Part shown: positions 27,001 to 35,376 of the stretch, in pieces
Layout of the letters: each line of letters starts with the position of its first letter
How positions within the stretch are numbered: position 1 is the first letter of the stretch
Source: Marinobacter alexandrii
GTDB lineage: Bacteria; Bacteroidota; Bacteroidia; Cytophagales; Cyclobacteriaceae
Reading direction: 5' to 3'
Assembly: GCA_039984955.1 (NCBI GenBank)
Contig: JBDWTN010000005.1
Coordinates: 372,001 to 436,000, forward strand
Length of the DNA: 64,000 nucleotides
The notes under the pieces: generated by a model
Seen by the model: only the letters and a program-made list of their open reading frames with translations
The model's database searches: none
What the model was told of the DNA's origin: nothing
Translations under genes and position numbers: made by a program

Positions 27001-28528
27001 AATCGACTCTAGCAATACCATCAACCAAGCAATTTGCATCCTGCACAGAAAAACTACCTTCAAAATAATTTTTCGCAAACTTCCCATCAGCTTCTATACT
27101 ATCATAAACATATCCCTTCAAGCCACTCTGATACACAAGAGCTTTGAGTTCAAAATCTGCATTTTCAGGCTTAATTCCTTTTCCATTGATAGCTGCTTTC
27201 AGATTTACCCTTTGTACCAAATCATTTTGGAAGAAAGCACCAACGTTCACGTCTTTGAACTCCAAATTACCTTCATATGACATCTCTGATGGGTTCTCAG
27301 GAATTTTTATGTTTATGTCTGTATGAACTGATCCCTGATTGGTTAAAAAATCACCTCTAGCCACAAAATCATTTAAAAAACCTGCAAAACTCCCAGTGAA
27401 ATCAATTTTACCCATTTGTTGAAGGTTTTCGGAGTAGTCGCCTATATAGGGTTTTAGATCATCCGGTATTACATGTGAATCAGTAAGATCCGCAAGAATA
27501 AAAGTCTGCGAAATATCTGGAAGACCAAAACAGCTTACCCCTCCAACAAAGTAAGAACTGCCATAGCCGAATCTAGTTTCTTCAATATTGAAATCACCAA
27601 TAGTACCCCAAACAACCCCATCTATGGTGAGATTCTCCTTAACAGCATCAATTCCTAAAATAATCCTCATGTCCTCTTTAGATATTCTGGAATCTTTGAA
27701 ATGAAGAATAAATGAAACACTATCTACAAAGGATCCAAAATCATCAAGTCCACTATAGAAAAATTCAAGACTATCCGTAATGTGGCTTGTTGGAGTTACG
27801 AAATCTAAGTCATTGACGCTCAAAGACTGATTACTTACCCTAAAAACAGTACTAAAATCTTTTACAATAAAATTAGAGTTCAACTCATATCCGCGCATTT
27901 GCATAATACTTCCTATAATGGTATCTGTTTTAACAGAAAGCATTGACATTGTAAAATCAGGAATAATAAAATTTAAGTTCGAAAAATCTAGTTTATTGAC
28001 ATTATGTTTCTTTGACCTATCCTCCAAACTAAGCTGGAGATTAGAGAGTGAAACTTCTTCAATATTTAAAAATTTGGACTTATCCTTTTTGGCATCAGTT
28101 TTTAAAGCGTCGATAAATTGTGAAAGATTGATTTTAGAGGCACTATCATATTTTGTTAATTTCAGTCGCAATTCTTTTGACTCTACCTCTTCAATATTTA
28201 AATATTCTCCATTTATTAAATCCCATACTTCATAATTAACCATTAAATTCTGTGCATAGAGCAATGTATCATTTTGCAAATCACGAATAAACACATCCTC
28301 TAAGCTGGCTCGATCAAGCCAAGAGATCTTAATTTTATTTATAGTTATTTCATGATCCGTCTTACTTGAAATAGATTGAAGAACCTTTTGTGCAAGAAAA
28401 GTTTGGATGGGTTGGAGTTGAAGCAATAATAGCACTACCAGTACAGCTGATAATGTATAAAAGAAAATCCCTGAAAAAAGCTTCCAGAGTATCTTGCGAA
28501 CTTGCGATATGGTTATCTTGGCCTTCAA
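24017..28528 (-). CDS. tamB: TamB-family translocation and assembly module protein
   Basis: 1503 residues. One N-terminal membrane helix (about 18-40) is followed by a very long run of beta-rich repeats and the conserved C-terminal DUF490 region (GRGTGNLKLRLDS, GSYNF, PVDAIDANNA, then a final part ending in a KEETEEEAKKKEEEEDKD tail). The family forms a hydrophobic groove spanning the periplasm and serves outer-membrane protein or lipid delivery. The start is TTG, chosen because the frame closes upstream without any ATG and MKAKITISQ leads straight into the helix. The gene is divergent from tsaD with only 8 bp between start codons. The acidic/lysine tail is low complexity. Confidence 0.92.
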   Translation of the reverse strand: MKAKITISQVRKILWKLFSGIFFYTLSAVLVVLLLLQLQPIQTFLAQKVLQSISSKTDHEITINKIKISWLDRASLEDVFIRDLQNDTLLYAQNLMVNYEVWDLINGEYLNIEEVESKELRLKLTKYDSASKINLSQFIDALKTDAKKDKSKFLNIEEVSLSNLQLSLEDRSKKHNVNKLDFSNLNFIIPDFTMSMLSVKTDTIIGSIMQMRGYELNSNFIVKDFSTVFRVSNQSLSVNDLDFVTPTSHITDSLEFFYSGLDDFGSFVDSVSFILHFKDSRISKEDMRIILGIDAVKENLTIDGVVWGTIGDFNIEETRFGYGSSYFVGGVSCFGLPDISQTFILADLTDSHVIPDDLKPYIGDYSENLQQMGKIDFTGSFAGFLNDFVARGDFLTNQGSVHTDINIKIPENPSEMSYEGNLEFKDVNVGAFFQNDLVQRVNLKAAINGKGIKPENADFELKALVYQSGLKGYVYDSIEADGKFAKNYFEGSFSVQDANCLVDGIARVDLRQDKEVVKIDTKIEIFNADSLNLTAKSITGKGKINLEIEDLDIDNFKAKLKVDSGLFSLEGKELILDSIRFAAGFDDSVRVVELAFPGFESSLKGAFKVSNVLKDIPNMASGYASLLQLKEDSVEYVGSGESYKLSFNAIVTNVSPYLDSLDLPVSIGGQTVIDASFRQSKNVNVSLFLKSDTLIIGKNEFHDPIIELNGSKDLDASSVLTNFLFESERQVIPGVPDTEGLLLEGVWFDDNIEMTTIVSQPVTASSVRVESSLKLYEDSLVLKMLPSDIQLLDDNWNFNPTNKIVITEKGTSISNLEIYDSSESITIEGNYAESDPTSILISAEDLNMDKVGLFSDAEISGFLNGNFKLFRKTADESFQFDGAFLLKNLRYDDLIVGDVSGSSQWNPVNKSIFTKVEVERKDVNAIQVKGFYYPKKESEQLDFSITFDEAELKMGEPFLSKNFSDIEGVANGSLKLTGSLASPRVIGNCRIEGGGVTINYLNTHYKFNGQLDFDPKVISLVNFDLIDRKGSNANVSGGMGHSSFKDFIADFKVNANKFEFLNTTALDNSLYYGSTYGTGRINVTGPLNDLNISAKIRTEADTRFYIPISEGSNVGQEEYITFIDFTDTTQNAATEDFTISGLTLDFDIEVTPDAYCELIFNQRTGEIIQGRGTGNLKLRLDSDGEFDMFGTLTIDEGSYNFTPSLGGTSLISKLFDVTPGSTITWFGEPYNASLDFEAVYLQRASFEDLKNPENQLEENLNEKVPLLVVLDLTGPILSPDIKFEIRLKDPVDAIDANNAILKQLELDKEELERQVISLLFLRRFTPRESFFTSNEGFSVSKSVSEVLSNQLSYLANQVDENLELEIDLADLSNEAFNSFQLRFAYTLLNGRLKVARGGDFGNPEDNNDNVLNDIVGDWSVEYSLTKDGRLRAKVFRNTNQRIQITDNQQNQETGISLRFVHSFNDLSDLLTRNREEAILRRKEETEEEAKKKEEEEDKDASEL

Positions 28529-28536
28529 AAAAAGCG

Positions 28537-29538
28537 GTGGCAGTTATTCTTGGTATAGAGTCCTCTTGTGACGAAACTTCAGCATCTATATGTATTAACG
28601 GCAAAGTAATCAATAATGAAATTGCTAGCCAAGCTATTCATGAACAGTACGGTGGAGTAGTTCCCGAACTTGCATCAAGAGAGCATCAAAGAAATATCGT
28701 GCCAATCGTCGATCATGTTCTATCTCACTCAAGTATTAACGTAGATGAACTGGATGGAATTGCCTACACAAGAGGTCCTGGATTACTCGGTGCTTTGTTA
28801 ATTGGATCGAGTTTTGCCAAATCCATGGCTGCATCGTTGAATATCCCAATTATCCCAATTCATCATATGAAGGCACATGTTCTAGCTCATTTTATTGACG
28901 ATCCAAAACCCAAATACCCATTTATATGTTTGACAGTGAGTGGTGGTCATACCCAAATCCTTCGGGTTAACAGCGTTACTGAAATGATCATATTGGGACA
29001 AACCCAAGATGATGCAGTAGGTGAGGCTTTCGATAAAGCTGCAAAACTTCTAGACCTACCCTATCCTGGTGGACCAATGATTGACAAATTAGCCAAACAG
29101 GGTGATCCAAATAAGTTTTCCTTTTCTCTCTCCGAAATGCCCAACCTAGACTACTCATTCAGTGGAGTTAAAACATCAATACTTTATTTTCTAAGGAAGG
29201 AAATACAACAAAATGAAGCTTTCATTTCGGAGAACTTGAATGATCTATCTGCCAGTATTCAATACTCATTTGTTTCCATGCTTATGGACAAACTAATAAA
29301 GGCTGCTAAACAAGAGAGTATTGATAGAATAGCAATAGCCGGGGGTGTCTCCGCCAATAGTGGCTTAAGAAGTGCTCTCGAGGATGCTTCAATGAAATAT
29401 GGGTGGGAAGTATTCATACCAGATTTTCAATATTGTACAGATAATGCAGGAATGATCGCTATGAGTGGTCATTTGCTCTATGAAAAGCAAGCCTTTGGAC
29501 AAATGAACGATAGTCCCCTACCTCGAATGCCTTTTTAA
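28537..29538 (+). CDS. tsaD: tRNA N6-adenosine threonylcarbamoyltransferase TsaD
   Basis: 333 residues from a GTG start. The product begins (M)AVILGIESSCDETSAS, the usual N-terminus. The metal-binding His pair is in HHMKAHVLAHF (about 110-120), with SGGHTQI, GEAFDKAAKLL and the late NAGMIAMSG also present. It transfers threonylcarbamoyl to A37 of ANN-decoding tRNAs. A longer frame from 28390 is rejected because the added 49 residues run antisense to the start of tamB. Next is smpB, 23 bp downstream, probably in the same operon. Confidence 0.95.
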   Translation: MAVILGIESSCDETSASICINGKVINNEIASQAIHEQYGGVVPELASREHQRNIVPIVDHVLSHSSINVDELDGIAYTRGPGLLGALLIGSSFAKSMAASLNIPIIPIHHMKAHVLAHFIDDPKPKYPFICLTVSGGHTQILRVNSVTEMIILGQTQDDAVGEAFDKAAKLLDLPYPGGPMIDKLAKQGDPNKFSFSLSEMPNLDYSFSGVKTSILYFLRKEIQQNEAFISENLNDLSASIQYSFVSMLMDKLIKAAKQESIDRIAIAGGVSANSGLRSALEDASMKYGWEVFIPDFQYCTDNAGMIAMSGHLLYEKQAFGQMNDSPLPRMPF

Positions 29539-29561
29539 TAAGTCTATTATATATTTAACCC

Positions 29562-30029
29562 ATGAGTAAGGACAAGAGTAGATTTTCTAACAATATTCAA
29601 ATCAAAAATCGCAAAGCGAGTTATGAATATGAATTTGTGGAAAAAGTGGAAGCTGGAATAATGCTAAAGGGCACAGAAGTAAAATCTTTAAGAGAGGGCA
29701 AAGCGAGTATTCAAGAGGCGTATTGTTTTTTTAGAAAAGGAGAACTCTTCGTGAAGGGCATGAGCATATCTCCATATCTACAAGCCAGTTTTGAAAGTCA
29801 TGATATGACCCGTGAGAGAAAACTTCTTTTGAAAAAAAGAGAGTTGGAGAAGTTTAAATCAAAAATGGATGAAAAAGGATTGACCATTGTACCTATTAAA
29901 ATGTATATAAATAGTCGGGGATTAGCCAAACTAGAAATTGCTTTGGCCAAAGGGAAAAAGATTTATGATAAGCGCGATAGTATCAAGAAGAAGGATCAAA
30001 AAAGAGAACTGGAACGAATGAAAATATAA
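29562..30029 (+). CDS. smpB: SsrA-binding protein SmpB
   Basis: 155 residues, normal length. Seen: NRKASYEYEFVEKVEAGI, the GTEVKSLREGKASIQEAY core and C-terminal YDKRDSIKKKDQKRE tail that enters the ribosome. It delivers tmRNA to stalled ribosomes. Placed after tsaD and 3 bp before the HNH nuclease gene, so likely one transcript. Confidence 0.96.
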   Translation: MSKDKSRFSNNIQIKNRKASYEYEFVEKVEAGIMLKGTEVKSLREGKASIQEAYCFFRKGELFVKGMSISPYLQASFESHDMTRERKLLLKKRELEKFKSKMDEKGLTIVPIKMYINSRGLAKLEIALAKGKKIYDKRDSIKKKDQKRELERMKI

Positions 30030-30032
30030 CCT

Positions 30033-30542
30033 ATGAATACCGTACTGATACTCAATCAAGATTATACCCCTCTGACTGTCTGTTCAGTACAGCGTGCTTT
30101 CATGCTCATGTTTCATCAAAAAGCTGATCTTATAGCTGAGGTCAAGGAAAAAAGACTCAGGTCTATCAATCAGTCTTTCCCATTCCCTTCCATTATTAAA
30201 GTGAAGTATTATATCTGTATTCCATATAAAGGAGTGGTTATGAGTCGTCACAATATTTTCAAAAGAGATGGTGGTAAATGCCAGTATTGTGGCATTGGCA
30301 AAGACCTTACCATAGATCACGTAGTACCCAGATCTAAAGGAGGAAAATCCACCTGGACTAACTTGGTCACTGCATGTAAAAAATGTAATTCCCGCAAAAG
30401 TGATTACCCGTTGGAAAAGGTAGGGATGAAACTGTTTAAGCAGCCTATCAAGCCTTCTTATATTACTTTTCTTAAAATGAATACTGGTGCCTACAGAGAC
30501 GATTGGACTCCATACCTCAATCCTAAAAAAGCAAGCGCTTAA
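30033..30542 (+). CDS. HNH endonuclease family protein
   Basis: 169 residues. The HNH/zinc module is clear: CQYCG, the catalytic His in LTIDHVVPRSKGGK (about 107), then TNLVTACKKCNSRKSD with the second Cys pair. The N-terminal 75 residues (MNTVLILNQDYTPLTVC) are the conserved partner region of the chromosomal HNH family common in Bacteroidota and Cyanobacteria. Host role unknown, possibly DNA repair. It follows smpB by 3 bp and precedes a small lipoprotein gene by 8 bp. Confidence 0.9.
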   Translation: MNTVLILNQDYTPLTVCSVQRAFMLMFHQKADLIAEVKEKRLRSINQSFPFPSIIKVKYYICIPYKGVVMSRHNIFKRDGGKCQYCGIGKDLTIDHVVPRSKGGKSTWTNLVTACKKCNSRKSDYPLEKVGMKLFKQPIKPSYITFLKMNTGAYRDDWTPYLNPKKASA

Positions 30543-30550
30543 CAATTACT

Positions 30551-30907
30551 ATGAAATTCTACACACTAATTCTTATTGCACTACTTTCATTCAATTGCAG
30601 TTCGAATACTGATGATGATAAGAAGGAGTCGGAAAGAAGTGAAACTTTAGAACAATTTGCTGAAAAGAGACAAGAGATAGAGGAGGAAATAGAACAGTTA
30701 AAGGAAGCATCTAATGATGCTGCCGAAGATGCTAAAAGAGATATTGAAATAACGCTAAGAAAACTTCAAAAACAGCGAAAGAAGGTAGTCAATGAAGCTG
30801 ATAAACTGCGGAAAGCTACAAAAAAAGAGCTTGATAATGCTATCCAGAACGCAAAGAAAGAGTATAACAGATGGTTAAAGGAAAAAAAGAAGCAGGTTAC
30901 TAACTAA
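30551..30907 (+). CDS. Small coiled-coil lipoprotein
   Basis: 118 residues: signal peptide with Cys16 (LLSFNCSSN) and then an almost entirely charged helical stretch of Lys/Glu heptads (residues about 28-115), predicting a long coiled coil. No enzyme motif is seen. A structural or peptidoglycan-tethering role like that of small outer-membrane lipoproteins is possible. It is last in the tsaD-smpB-HNH run and ends at a strong terminator. Confidence 0.75.
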   Translation: MKFYTLILIALLSFNCSSNTDDDKKESERSETLEQFAEKRQEIEEEIEQLKEASNDAAEDAKRDIEITLRKLQKQRKKVVNEADKLRKATKKELDNAIQNAKKEYNRWLKEKKKQVTN

Positions 30908-30909
30908 AC

Positions 30910-30943
30910 AAAAAACCCTGACTACAAATAGTCAGGGTTTTTT
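30910..30943. terminator. Bidirectional terminator between the tsaD run and the exbD operon
   Basis: A 15-bp perfect stem (30910-30924 with 30929-30943) and CAAA loop, with A run on the left and T run on the right, so it works for both converging transcripts. Confidence 0.92.
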
Positions 30944-30962
30944 AGTGTTTCTTTAAAAAGTA

Positions 30963-31424
30963 TCAGTTTTTAGCTGCTTTTAAAGACTTATAAAGAATTT
31001 TACGCGCATTTGACTTTCTAAGTGTTTGTTCCACATCTGAAACAATTCCCATTTTCACTTCGGAATCAATGTTGAGTGCCATGGTAATTCTATCTCTTTC
31101 TGCCTCAGTAAGCTTATCCTTTTCCTGGTTAACAAAAAGAGTCAATTCATCTGGCTCCATAAATACATCGTTGGTTTGGATTCTAGGCTCCTCTCCATAA
31201 GTTCCTATGTTCCTTGGTTCACCAATGTAAATATGACTTACCAAAGATTTCTTCTGAATTTTAGAAAGCTGATCTGCTTTTGGTAGTATTTGTTTTACCA
31301 AAATCTCTTGCTCCCTCATCACAGTTGTTACCATGAAGAAGAAAAGTAACATGAATATAATGTCTGGCAATGCTGCTGTCGGTATATCCTGTGACGATTT
31401 TGAATTTTTCTTAAACTTCGACAT
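30963..31424 (-). CDS. exbD: ExbD/TolR-type biopolymer transport protein (second copy)
   Basis: 153 residues with one N-terminal helix (ALPDIIFMLLFFFMVTTVM) that carries the proton-path Asp, followed by a periplasmic domain. Together with ExbB it powers TonB-dependent uptake from the proton motive force. It follows the other ExbD gene by 9 bp. The two ExbD copies differ in length (153 and 206), as in many Bacteroidota operons. Confidence 0.92.
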   Translation of the reverse strand: MSKFKKNSKSSQDIPTAALPDIIFMLLFFFMVTTVMREQEILVKQILPKADQLSKIQKKSLVSHIYIGEPRNIGTYGEEPRIQTNDVFMEPDELTLFVNQEKDKLTEAERDRITMALNIDSEVKMGIVSDVEQTLRKSNARKILYKSLKAAKN

Positions 31425-31433
31425 AGTTCTTAC

Positions 31434-32054
31434 TTATTTATCTGGTTCTGCAATCGAGATTGCTTTAGGTATACCTCGTTTTCCTTGTTCGTACATTCTT
31501 TTTTCTACGTCTACCGATTTGTCCAACTCCAAGTATTCTTGTGATGTCAGACCTACCCTTTCAGCGTAGATTTCATTGTATGCTGCTTGCGCCGCATCCA
31601 ATATATCAATGTACAATTCATAACTGGTACCTCTATTCGCCTTAAATGAAACAATAGCTTTACCCGGATGATCAGAAGATTCAGGACTTTGTTTGGCTCT
31701 GGATTTCATCTGAGAAGGCAAGCTATTGTATGTATCAATACCCCCCTGATCAGGATTCCCAAAGTTCAAAATGAACTCCTTTATTTCCATTTTCAATTCC
31801 GACATGGGCTTTTCATAAGGATTACCTTCTACCAGAAGCTGATCATTTGAGTTTGCCAATATCTTAAAGATATTTCTTTCTTGAAACTCAACAATTGGTT
31901 GATCAGGCTCAGGTGGAGGAGGCAGTTGCATTAGAATTCCTTTATCATTTGCTATCGTGGTTGTCACCAAGAAGAAAATGAGCAAAAGGAAGGCAATGTC
32001 TGCCATAGAACCAGAACTCACTTCTGGAGTGCCTCTCTCTTTATTCCTAGCCAT
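31434..32054 (-). CDS. exbD: ExbD/TolR-type biopolymer transport protein (first copy)
   Basis: 206 residues. The membrane helix MADIAFLLLIFFLVTTTI holds the conserved Asp, followed by PPPPEPDQP and a periplasmic domain with a longer insert (FGNPDQGGIDTYNSLPS). It starts 1 bp into the stop codon of the small membrane-protein gene upstream. Partner of ExbB in energising outer-membrane transport. Confidence 0.92.
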   Translation of the reverse strand: MARNKERGTPEVSSGSMADIAFLLLIFFLVTTTIANDKGILMQLPPPPEPDQPIVEFQERNIFKILANSNDQLLVEGNPYEKPMSELKMEIKEFILNFGNPDQGGIDTYNSLPSQMKSRAKQSPESSDHPGKAIVSFKANRGTSYELYIDILDAAQAAYNEIYAERVGLTSQEYLELDKSVDVEKRMYEQGKRGIPKAISIAEPDK

Positions 32055-32356
32055 TATTCAGCTGCTTTTTTAATTTCTGTATAAACGATACCGCCAATAG
32101 CTGCGATGGCAAGAATGTAAAATGTTGTCAATCCTGCTCCAACGAGCTTAGCTGTTGTTTCAGAAGCATCTGATGTATTATCTCCACTTGCGGTAAAAAA
32201 CGCAACTAAGAAAACAACAATAAGTGCTCCTACTCCCATCCCAATTTTCTTTAAAGAATCGGGATCACCGAACGCCTTCACTAGTGGCATTCCTACCGCA
32301 GCAAGAAGGCAAACACCAATGAGTATATATGATATAAATAATCCTACATCAACCAT
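32054..32356 (-). CDS. Small membrane protein of the ExbBD operon
   Basis: 100 residues with three hydrophobic segments (about 5-28, 38-56 and 73-92). I know this gene position from other Bacteroidota ExbB-ExbD-ExbD operons, where a short membrane protein of unknown role sits after exbB. No catalytic motif. Probably an accessory part of the motor complex. Confidence 0.8.
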   Translation of the reverse strand: MVDVGLFISYILIGVCLLAAVGMPLVKAFGDPDSLKKIGMGVGALIVVFLVAFFTASGDNTSDASETTAKLVGAGLTTFYILAIAAIGGIVYTEIKKAAE

Positions 32357-32375
32357 AGTCTAATCAATTTTTAGA

Positions 32376-33203
32376 TTATTTAGAAAGATTATGCTTCACT
32401 AGAATATCTACCAAAGAGATAGATGCATCTTCCATGCTATTTACAATTGAGTCTACTTTAGATACTAAGTAGTTGTAGAAAAGCTGAAGAATTACTGCTA
32501 CTATCAAACCACCTACTGTAGTCAAAAGTGCTACCTTAATACCACTAGCCACAAGTGCAGGAGATACATCACCAGCTTCAGCAATAGCATCGAAAGCTTC
32601 GATCATACCAATTACTGTTCCCATGAAACCAAGCATAGGTGCTAGAGAGATGAATAGAGATATCCAAATCATTCCTCTTTCCAGTTTTCCCATTTCTACC
32701 GATCCGTAGGCAATAATAGACTTTTCAACCATTTCTACACCCTCAGACATTCTCATCAAACCTTGTGTGAATATAGATGCGACAGGGCCTCTTGTATTTC
32801 TACATACTTCCTTAGCTGCGTCAGCACCTCCTGAACCTAGAGCATCTTCCACGTCTGCTAGAAGTTTTTTGGTATTGGTAGAAGCCATGTTAAGATGAAT
32901 AATTCTTTCAATAGCGATCGCTAAACCAAGAATCAAACATGCAAGAACGATACCCATGAAAGTTGGCCCTCCATCGATGAATTGTTCTTTTACTATTTGG
33001 TGAAATCCTTGTGATGGAGCTTCTTCTTCTACAGGAACAATAATCTCAGCAATCTCTTCAACAGGTTCTTCATACACTTCTTCTGCTTGAGCTGAGTCTA
33101 CAGCTGCAGAATCAGTTGCCGCGTCAGAGTCAGAAAACTCTTGCGCTGTAGCGCTGAAGGTAAATACACCTGCCAACATTAATAGAGTCAATAACTTTTT
33201 CAT
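32376..33203 (-). CDS. exbB: ExbB/TolQ/MotA-family proton channel
   Basis: 275 residues. A cleavable signal peptide (ending SATAQ) and an acidic periplasmic stretch (about 22-65, rich in Glu and Asp) precede three membrane helices. The conserved channel part reads GMIWISLFISLAPMLGFMGTVIGMIEAFDAI and ALLTTVGGLIVAVILQLFYNYL. Such signal-bearing ExbB proteins are normal in this phylum. First gene of a four-gene operon. Confidence 0.94.
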   Translation of the reverse strand: MKKLLTLLMLAGVFTFSATAQEFSDSDAATDSAAVDSAQAEEVYEEPVEEIAEIIVPVEEEAPSQGFHQIVKEQFIDGGPTFMGIVLACLILGLAIAIERIIHLNMASTNTKKLLADVEDALGSGGADAAKEVCRNTRGPVASIFTQGLMRMSEGVEMVEKSIIAYGSVEMGKLERGMIWISLFISLAPMLGFMGTVIGMIEAFDAIAEAGDVSPALVASGIKVALLTTVGGLIVAVILQLFYNYLVSKVDSIVNSMEDASISLVDILVKHNLSK

Positions 33204-33345
33204 AATTCAGTCTTGTAAGTTAAGTCTTCGGTTTAGTTTAAATATTAAGTTTTAGTAAATCCAAATTTGCATTTTCATTCCCACAAAATTCGCACCATTC
33301 ATCAAAAAGTGTCGAACTAACTGGGCTTGGACTCTGCAAAAATCG

Positions 33346-33433
33346 CAGAGAGGAAGGGATTCGAACCCTCGATACCCTTTTGAGATATACACGCTTTCCA
33401 AGCGTGCGCCTTCGACCGCTCGGCCACCTCTCT
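33346..33433 (-). tRNA. tRNA-Ser (anticodon GGA)
   Basis: On the minus strand an 88-nt cloverleaf: acceptor AGAGAGG/CCTCTCT, D arm TGGCCGAGCGGTCGAAGGC, anticodon stem ACGCT/CGTGT around TGGAAAG, a long variable arm as in class II tRNAs, and T arm GGTTCGAATCC. CCA is not encoded. It reads UCC and UCU codons. Confidence 0.97.
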
Positions 33434-33523
33434 GTAGGTCGTCACTTTTGACGGGCTACAAATAAATCACGAAAAATACCTTTATGCAAGTTTTATTCTA
33501 ACATCAGACGCATTCTTGACAGA

Positions 33524-34588
33524 TCAGTCTTGCACTAAGTCCATCTCACCTGCTAAAGTGTGCGTCAGACCATGCTTAAGTTTACCTTTATCATTCTCTG
33601 TTCCTAATAAAAACATCATTTTTGTGATTGCAGCCTCAGTTGTAATGTCTCCACCACTTAAAACCCCTATATCATTTAATTTTTTACTTGTTTCGTACCT
33701 TCCTTGCTCTACCTCCCCTCCTATACATTGGCTTACATTTAATATGATCTTTCCTTCATTGATGGCTTCAGAAAGATATTGAATAAACCAATCAAACTTC
33801 ATTGTGTTTCCTGAGCCGTAAGATTCAAGCACCACGCCTTGTATTTCCGGGTTACTTAAAATAGACTTTACTGTATGTTCGGTAATGCCGGGGAAAATTT
33901 TAAGAATAGTAACATTAGGATTTAAGTCGTTAATAACCTTCAGTTTTCCAGAGGGATCAAATGATTTTAGGGCAGGGTAATTGAATTCAATTTCTATTCC
34001 TGCTTCGGCAAGTAATGGATAGTTTTCTGATTCGAATGCTGCAAATGTGCTACTTCTCAGTTTTTGAGATCTAGAGCCTCTCAGTAATAAAAAATTAAAA
34101 TAGACACATACTTCACTTACTGTTGGCACTCCATTTTGGTGGGATGATGCGATTTCCAAAGCAGTAATAAGATTTTCCCGTGCGTCAGACCGAATAGATC
34201 CTATAGGCATTTGAGCTCCTGTAAAGATCACAGGCTTATTCAAGCCCTGCAACATATAACTCAACATAGATGCTGAATAGGCCATAGTATCTGTTCCATG
34301 AAGAATAACGAAAGCATCATATTGTGTGTAATTTTCTTCAATAATGTATGCCATGTCTTTCCAATCCTGAATTCCAATATTGGAAGAGTCAATGGGTTTG
34401 GGAAAAGAGATTACTGTTAATTTAATATCTAATTGACGTAGCTCTGGAACTCTATCTACCACCTTTCCAAAATTGAAAGGGGCCAATGCTCCAGATGTAT
34501 CCTGTACCATACCAAAAGTTCCGCCGGTATATATGATTAATACAGAACGATCGCCTGTATCATTGATATTTACAATTTTGTATTTCAT
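33524..34588 (-). CDS. ansA: Type I L-asparaginase
   Basis: 354 residues, typical for the cytoplasmic type. First active-site Thr in LIIYTGGTFGMVQD (about 22), second in VILHGTDTMAYSASML (about 96). FTGAQMPIGSIRSDARENLITAL is also characteristic. It hydrolyses asparagine to aspartate and ammonia. No signal peptide. Last gene of a six-gene minus-strand run, 17 bp after tatD. Confidence 0.94.
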   Translation of the reverse strand: MKYKIVNINDTGDRSVLIIYTGGTFGMVQDTSGALAPFNFGKVVDRVPELRQLDIKLTVISFPKPIDSSNIGIQDWKDMAYIIEENYTQYDAFVILHGTDTMAYSASMLSYMLQGLNKPVIFTGAQMPIGSIRSDARENLITALEIASSHQNGVPTVSEVCVYFNFLLLRGSRSQKLRSSTFAAFESENYPLLAEAGIEIEFNYPALKSFDPSGKLKVINDLNPNVTILKIFPGITEHTVKSILSNPEIQGVVLESYGSGNTMKFDWFIQYLSEAINEGKIILNVSQCIGGEVEQGRYETSKKLNDIGVLSGGDITTEAAITKMMFLLGTENDKGKLKHGLTHTLAGEMDLVQD

Positions 34589-34605
34589 AATGCGAAAATC
34601 TCAAG

Positions 34606-35376
34606 TCATTTTTTGGTAGGGAAAAATAGTTCATTTGCATTTGCTGTTGTCAAATCATCGATTTCTTCTATTGAAAGATTGAGAAATTCTGAAACCTTAT
34701 CTGCAATTAATGAAGTATATGAAGGTTCATTTCTTTTCCCTCTATGTGGTGCAGGTGTGAGATATGGACTATCTGTTTCCAAAATGACCTTTCTTCTGTC
34801 CAAGTGTGGAATTACCTGATCCATCCCGCCATTCTTGAATGTACTAACACCCCCTAACCCTAAGTAGAACCCAAGTTCTGTGATTTGTTTCCCTTGGTTC
34901 ACACTTCCTGTGAAGCAATGGAATACACCTCTTAAGTTTTGGTTTTTATAGACCTTAACGAGATCAATTGTTTCATCAATCGTCTCGCGACAATGAACAA
35001 CGATAGGTAAATCATGTTTTAATGCTAATTCGCATTGAAAATGGAAAGCGTCTTTTTGCTGCTCCCAGTAAGTCTTATCCCAATAGAGATCTGTTCCCAT
35101 TTCACCTATTGCCAAGAAATTCCTTTTCCCCAACCATTCTTCAACTAATTGCAATTCTTTCTTAAAATCCTCTTTAACTGAGCACGGATGTAATCCTATC
35201 ATTGGGTAACAGATATCAGGATACTTCTTCTCAAGATCAAGCATAGATTCAATGGTCGATCCATCGATATTTGGAAGTAGGATTTTTTCAACTCCATTAT
35301 CCTGCGCACGCTTAACTACTTCATCTAGGTCATCCTTAAAATGTTCTAGATATATATGTGCATGCGTATCTATCAT
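34606..35376 (-). CDS. tatD: TatD-family metal-dependent hydrolase
   Basis: 256 residues. Metal ligands are visible in MIDTHAHIY, AIGEMGTDLYWD, IVVHCRE, GVFHCFTGS and LETDSPYLTP. The family has 3'-5' exonuclease activity and roles in DNA quality control. It overlaps the preceding deacetylase gene by 4 bp. Confidence 0.93.
   Translation of the reverse strand: MIDTHAHIYLEHFKDDLDEVVKRAQDNGVEKILLPNIDGSTIESMLDLEKKYPDICYPMIGLHPCSVKEDFKKELQLVEEWLGKRNFLAIGEMGTDLYWDKTYWEQQKDAFHFQCELALKHDLPIVVHCRETIDETIDLVKVYKNQNLRGVFHCFTGSVNQGKQITELGFYLGLGGVSTFKNGGMDQVIPHLDRRKVILETDSPYLTPAPHRGKRNEPSYTSLIADKVSEFLNLSIEEIDDLTTANANELFFPTKK

Noticed and set aside
28390-28536. N-terminal extension of TsaD from an ATG at 28390
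   Set aside because: TsaD normally starts at MxVILGIESSC; the extra 49 residues are antisense to the tamB signal anchor.
30084-30545. 153-codon open frame opposite the HNH nuclease gene
   Set aside because: Pure shadow of a gene with clear HNH motifs; no motif of its own.
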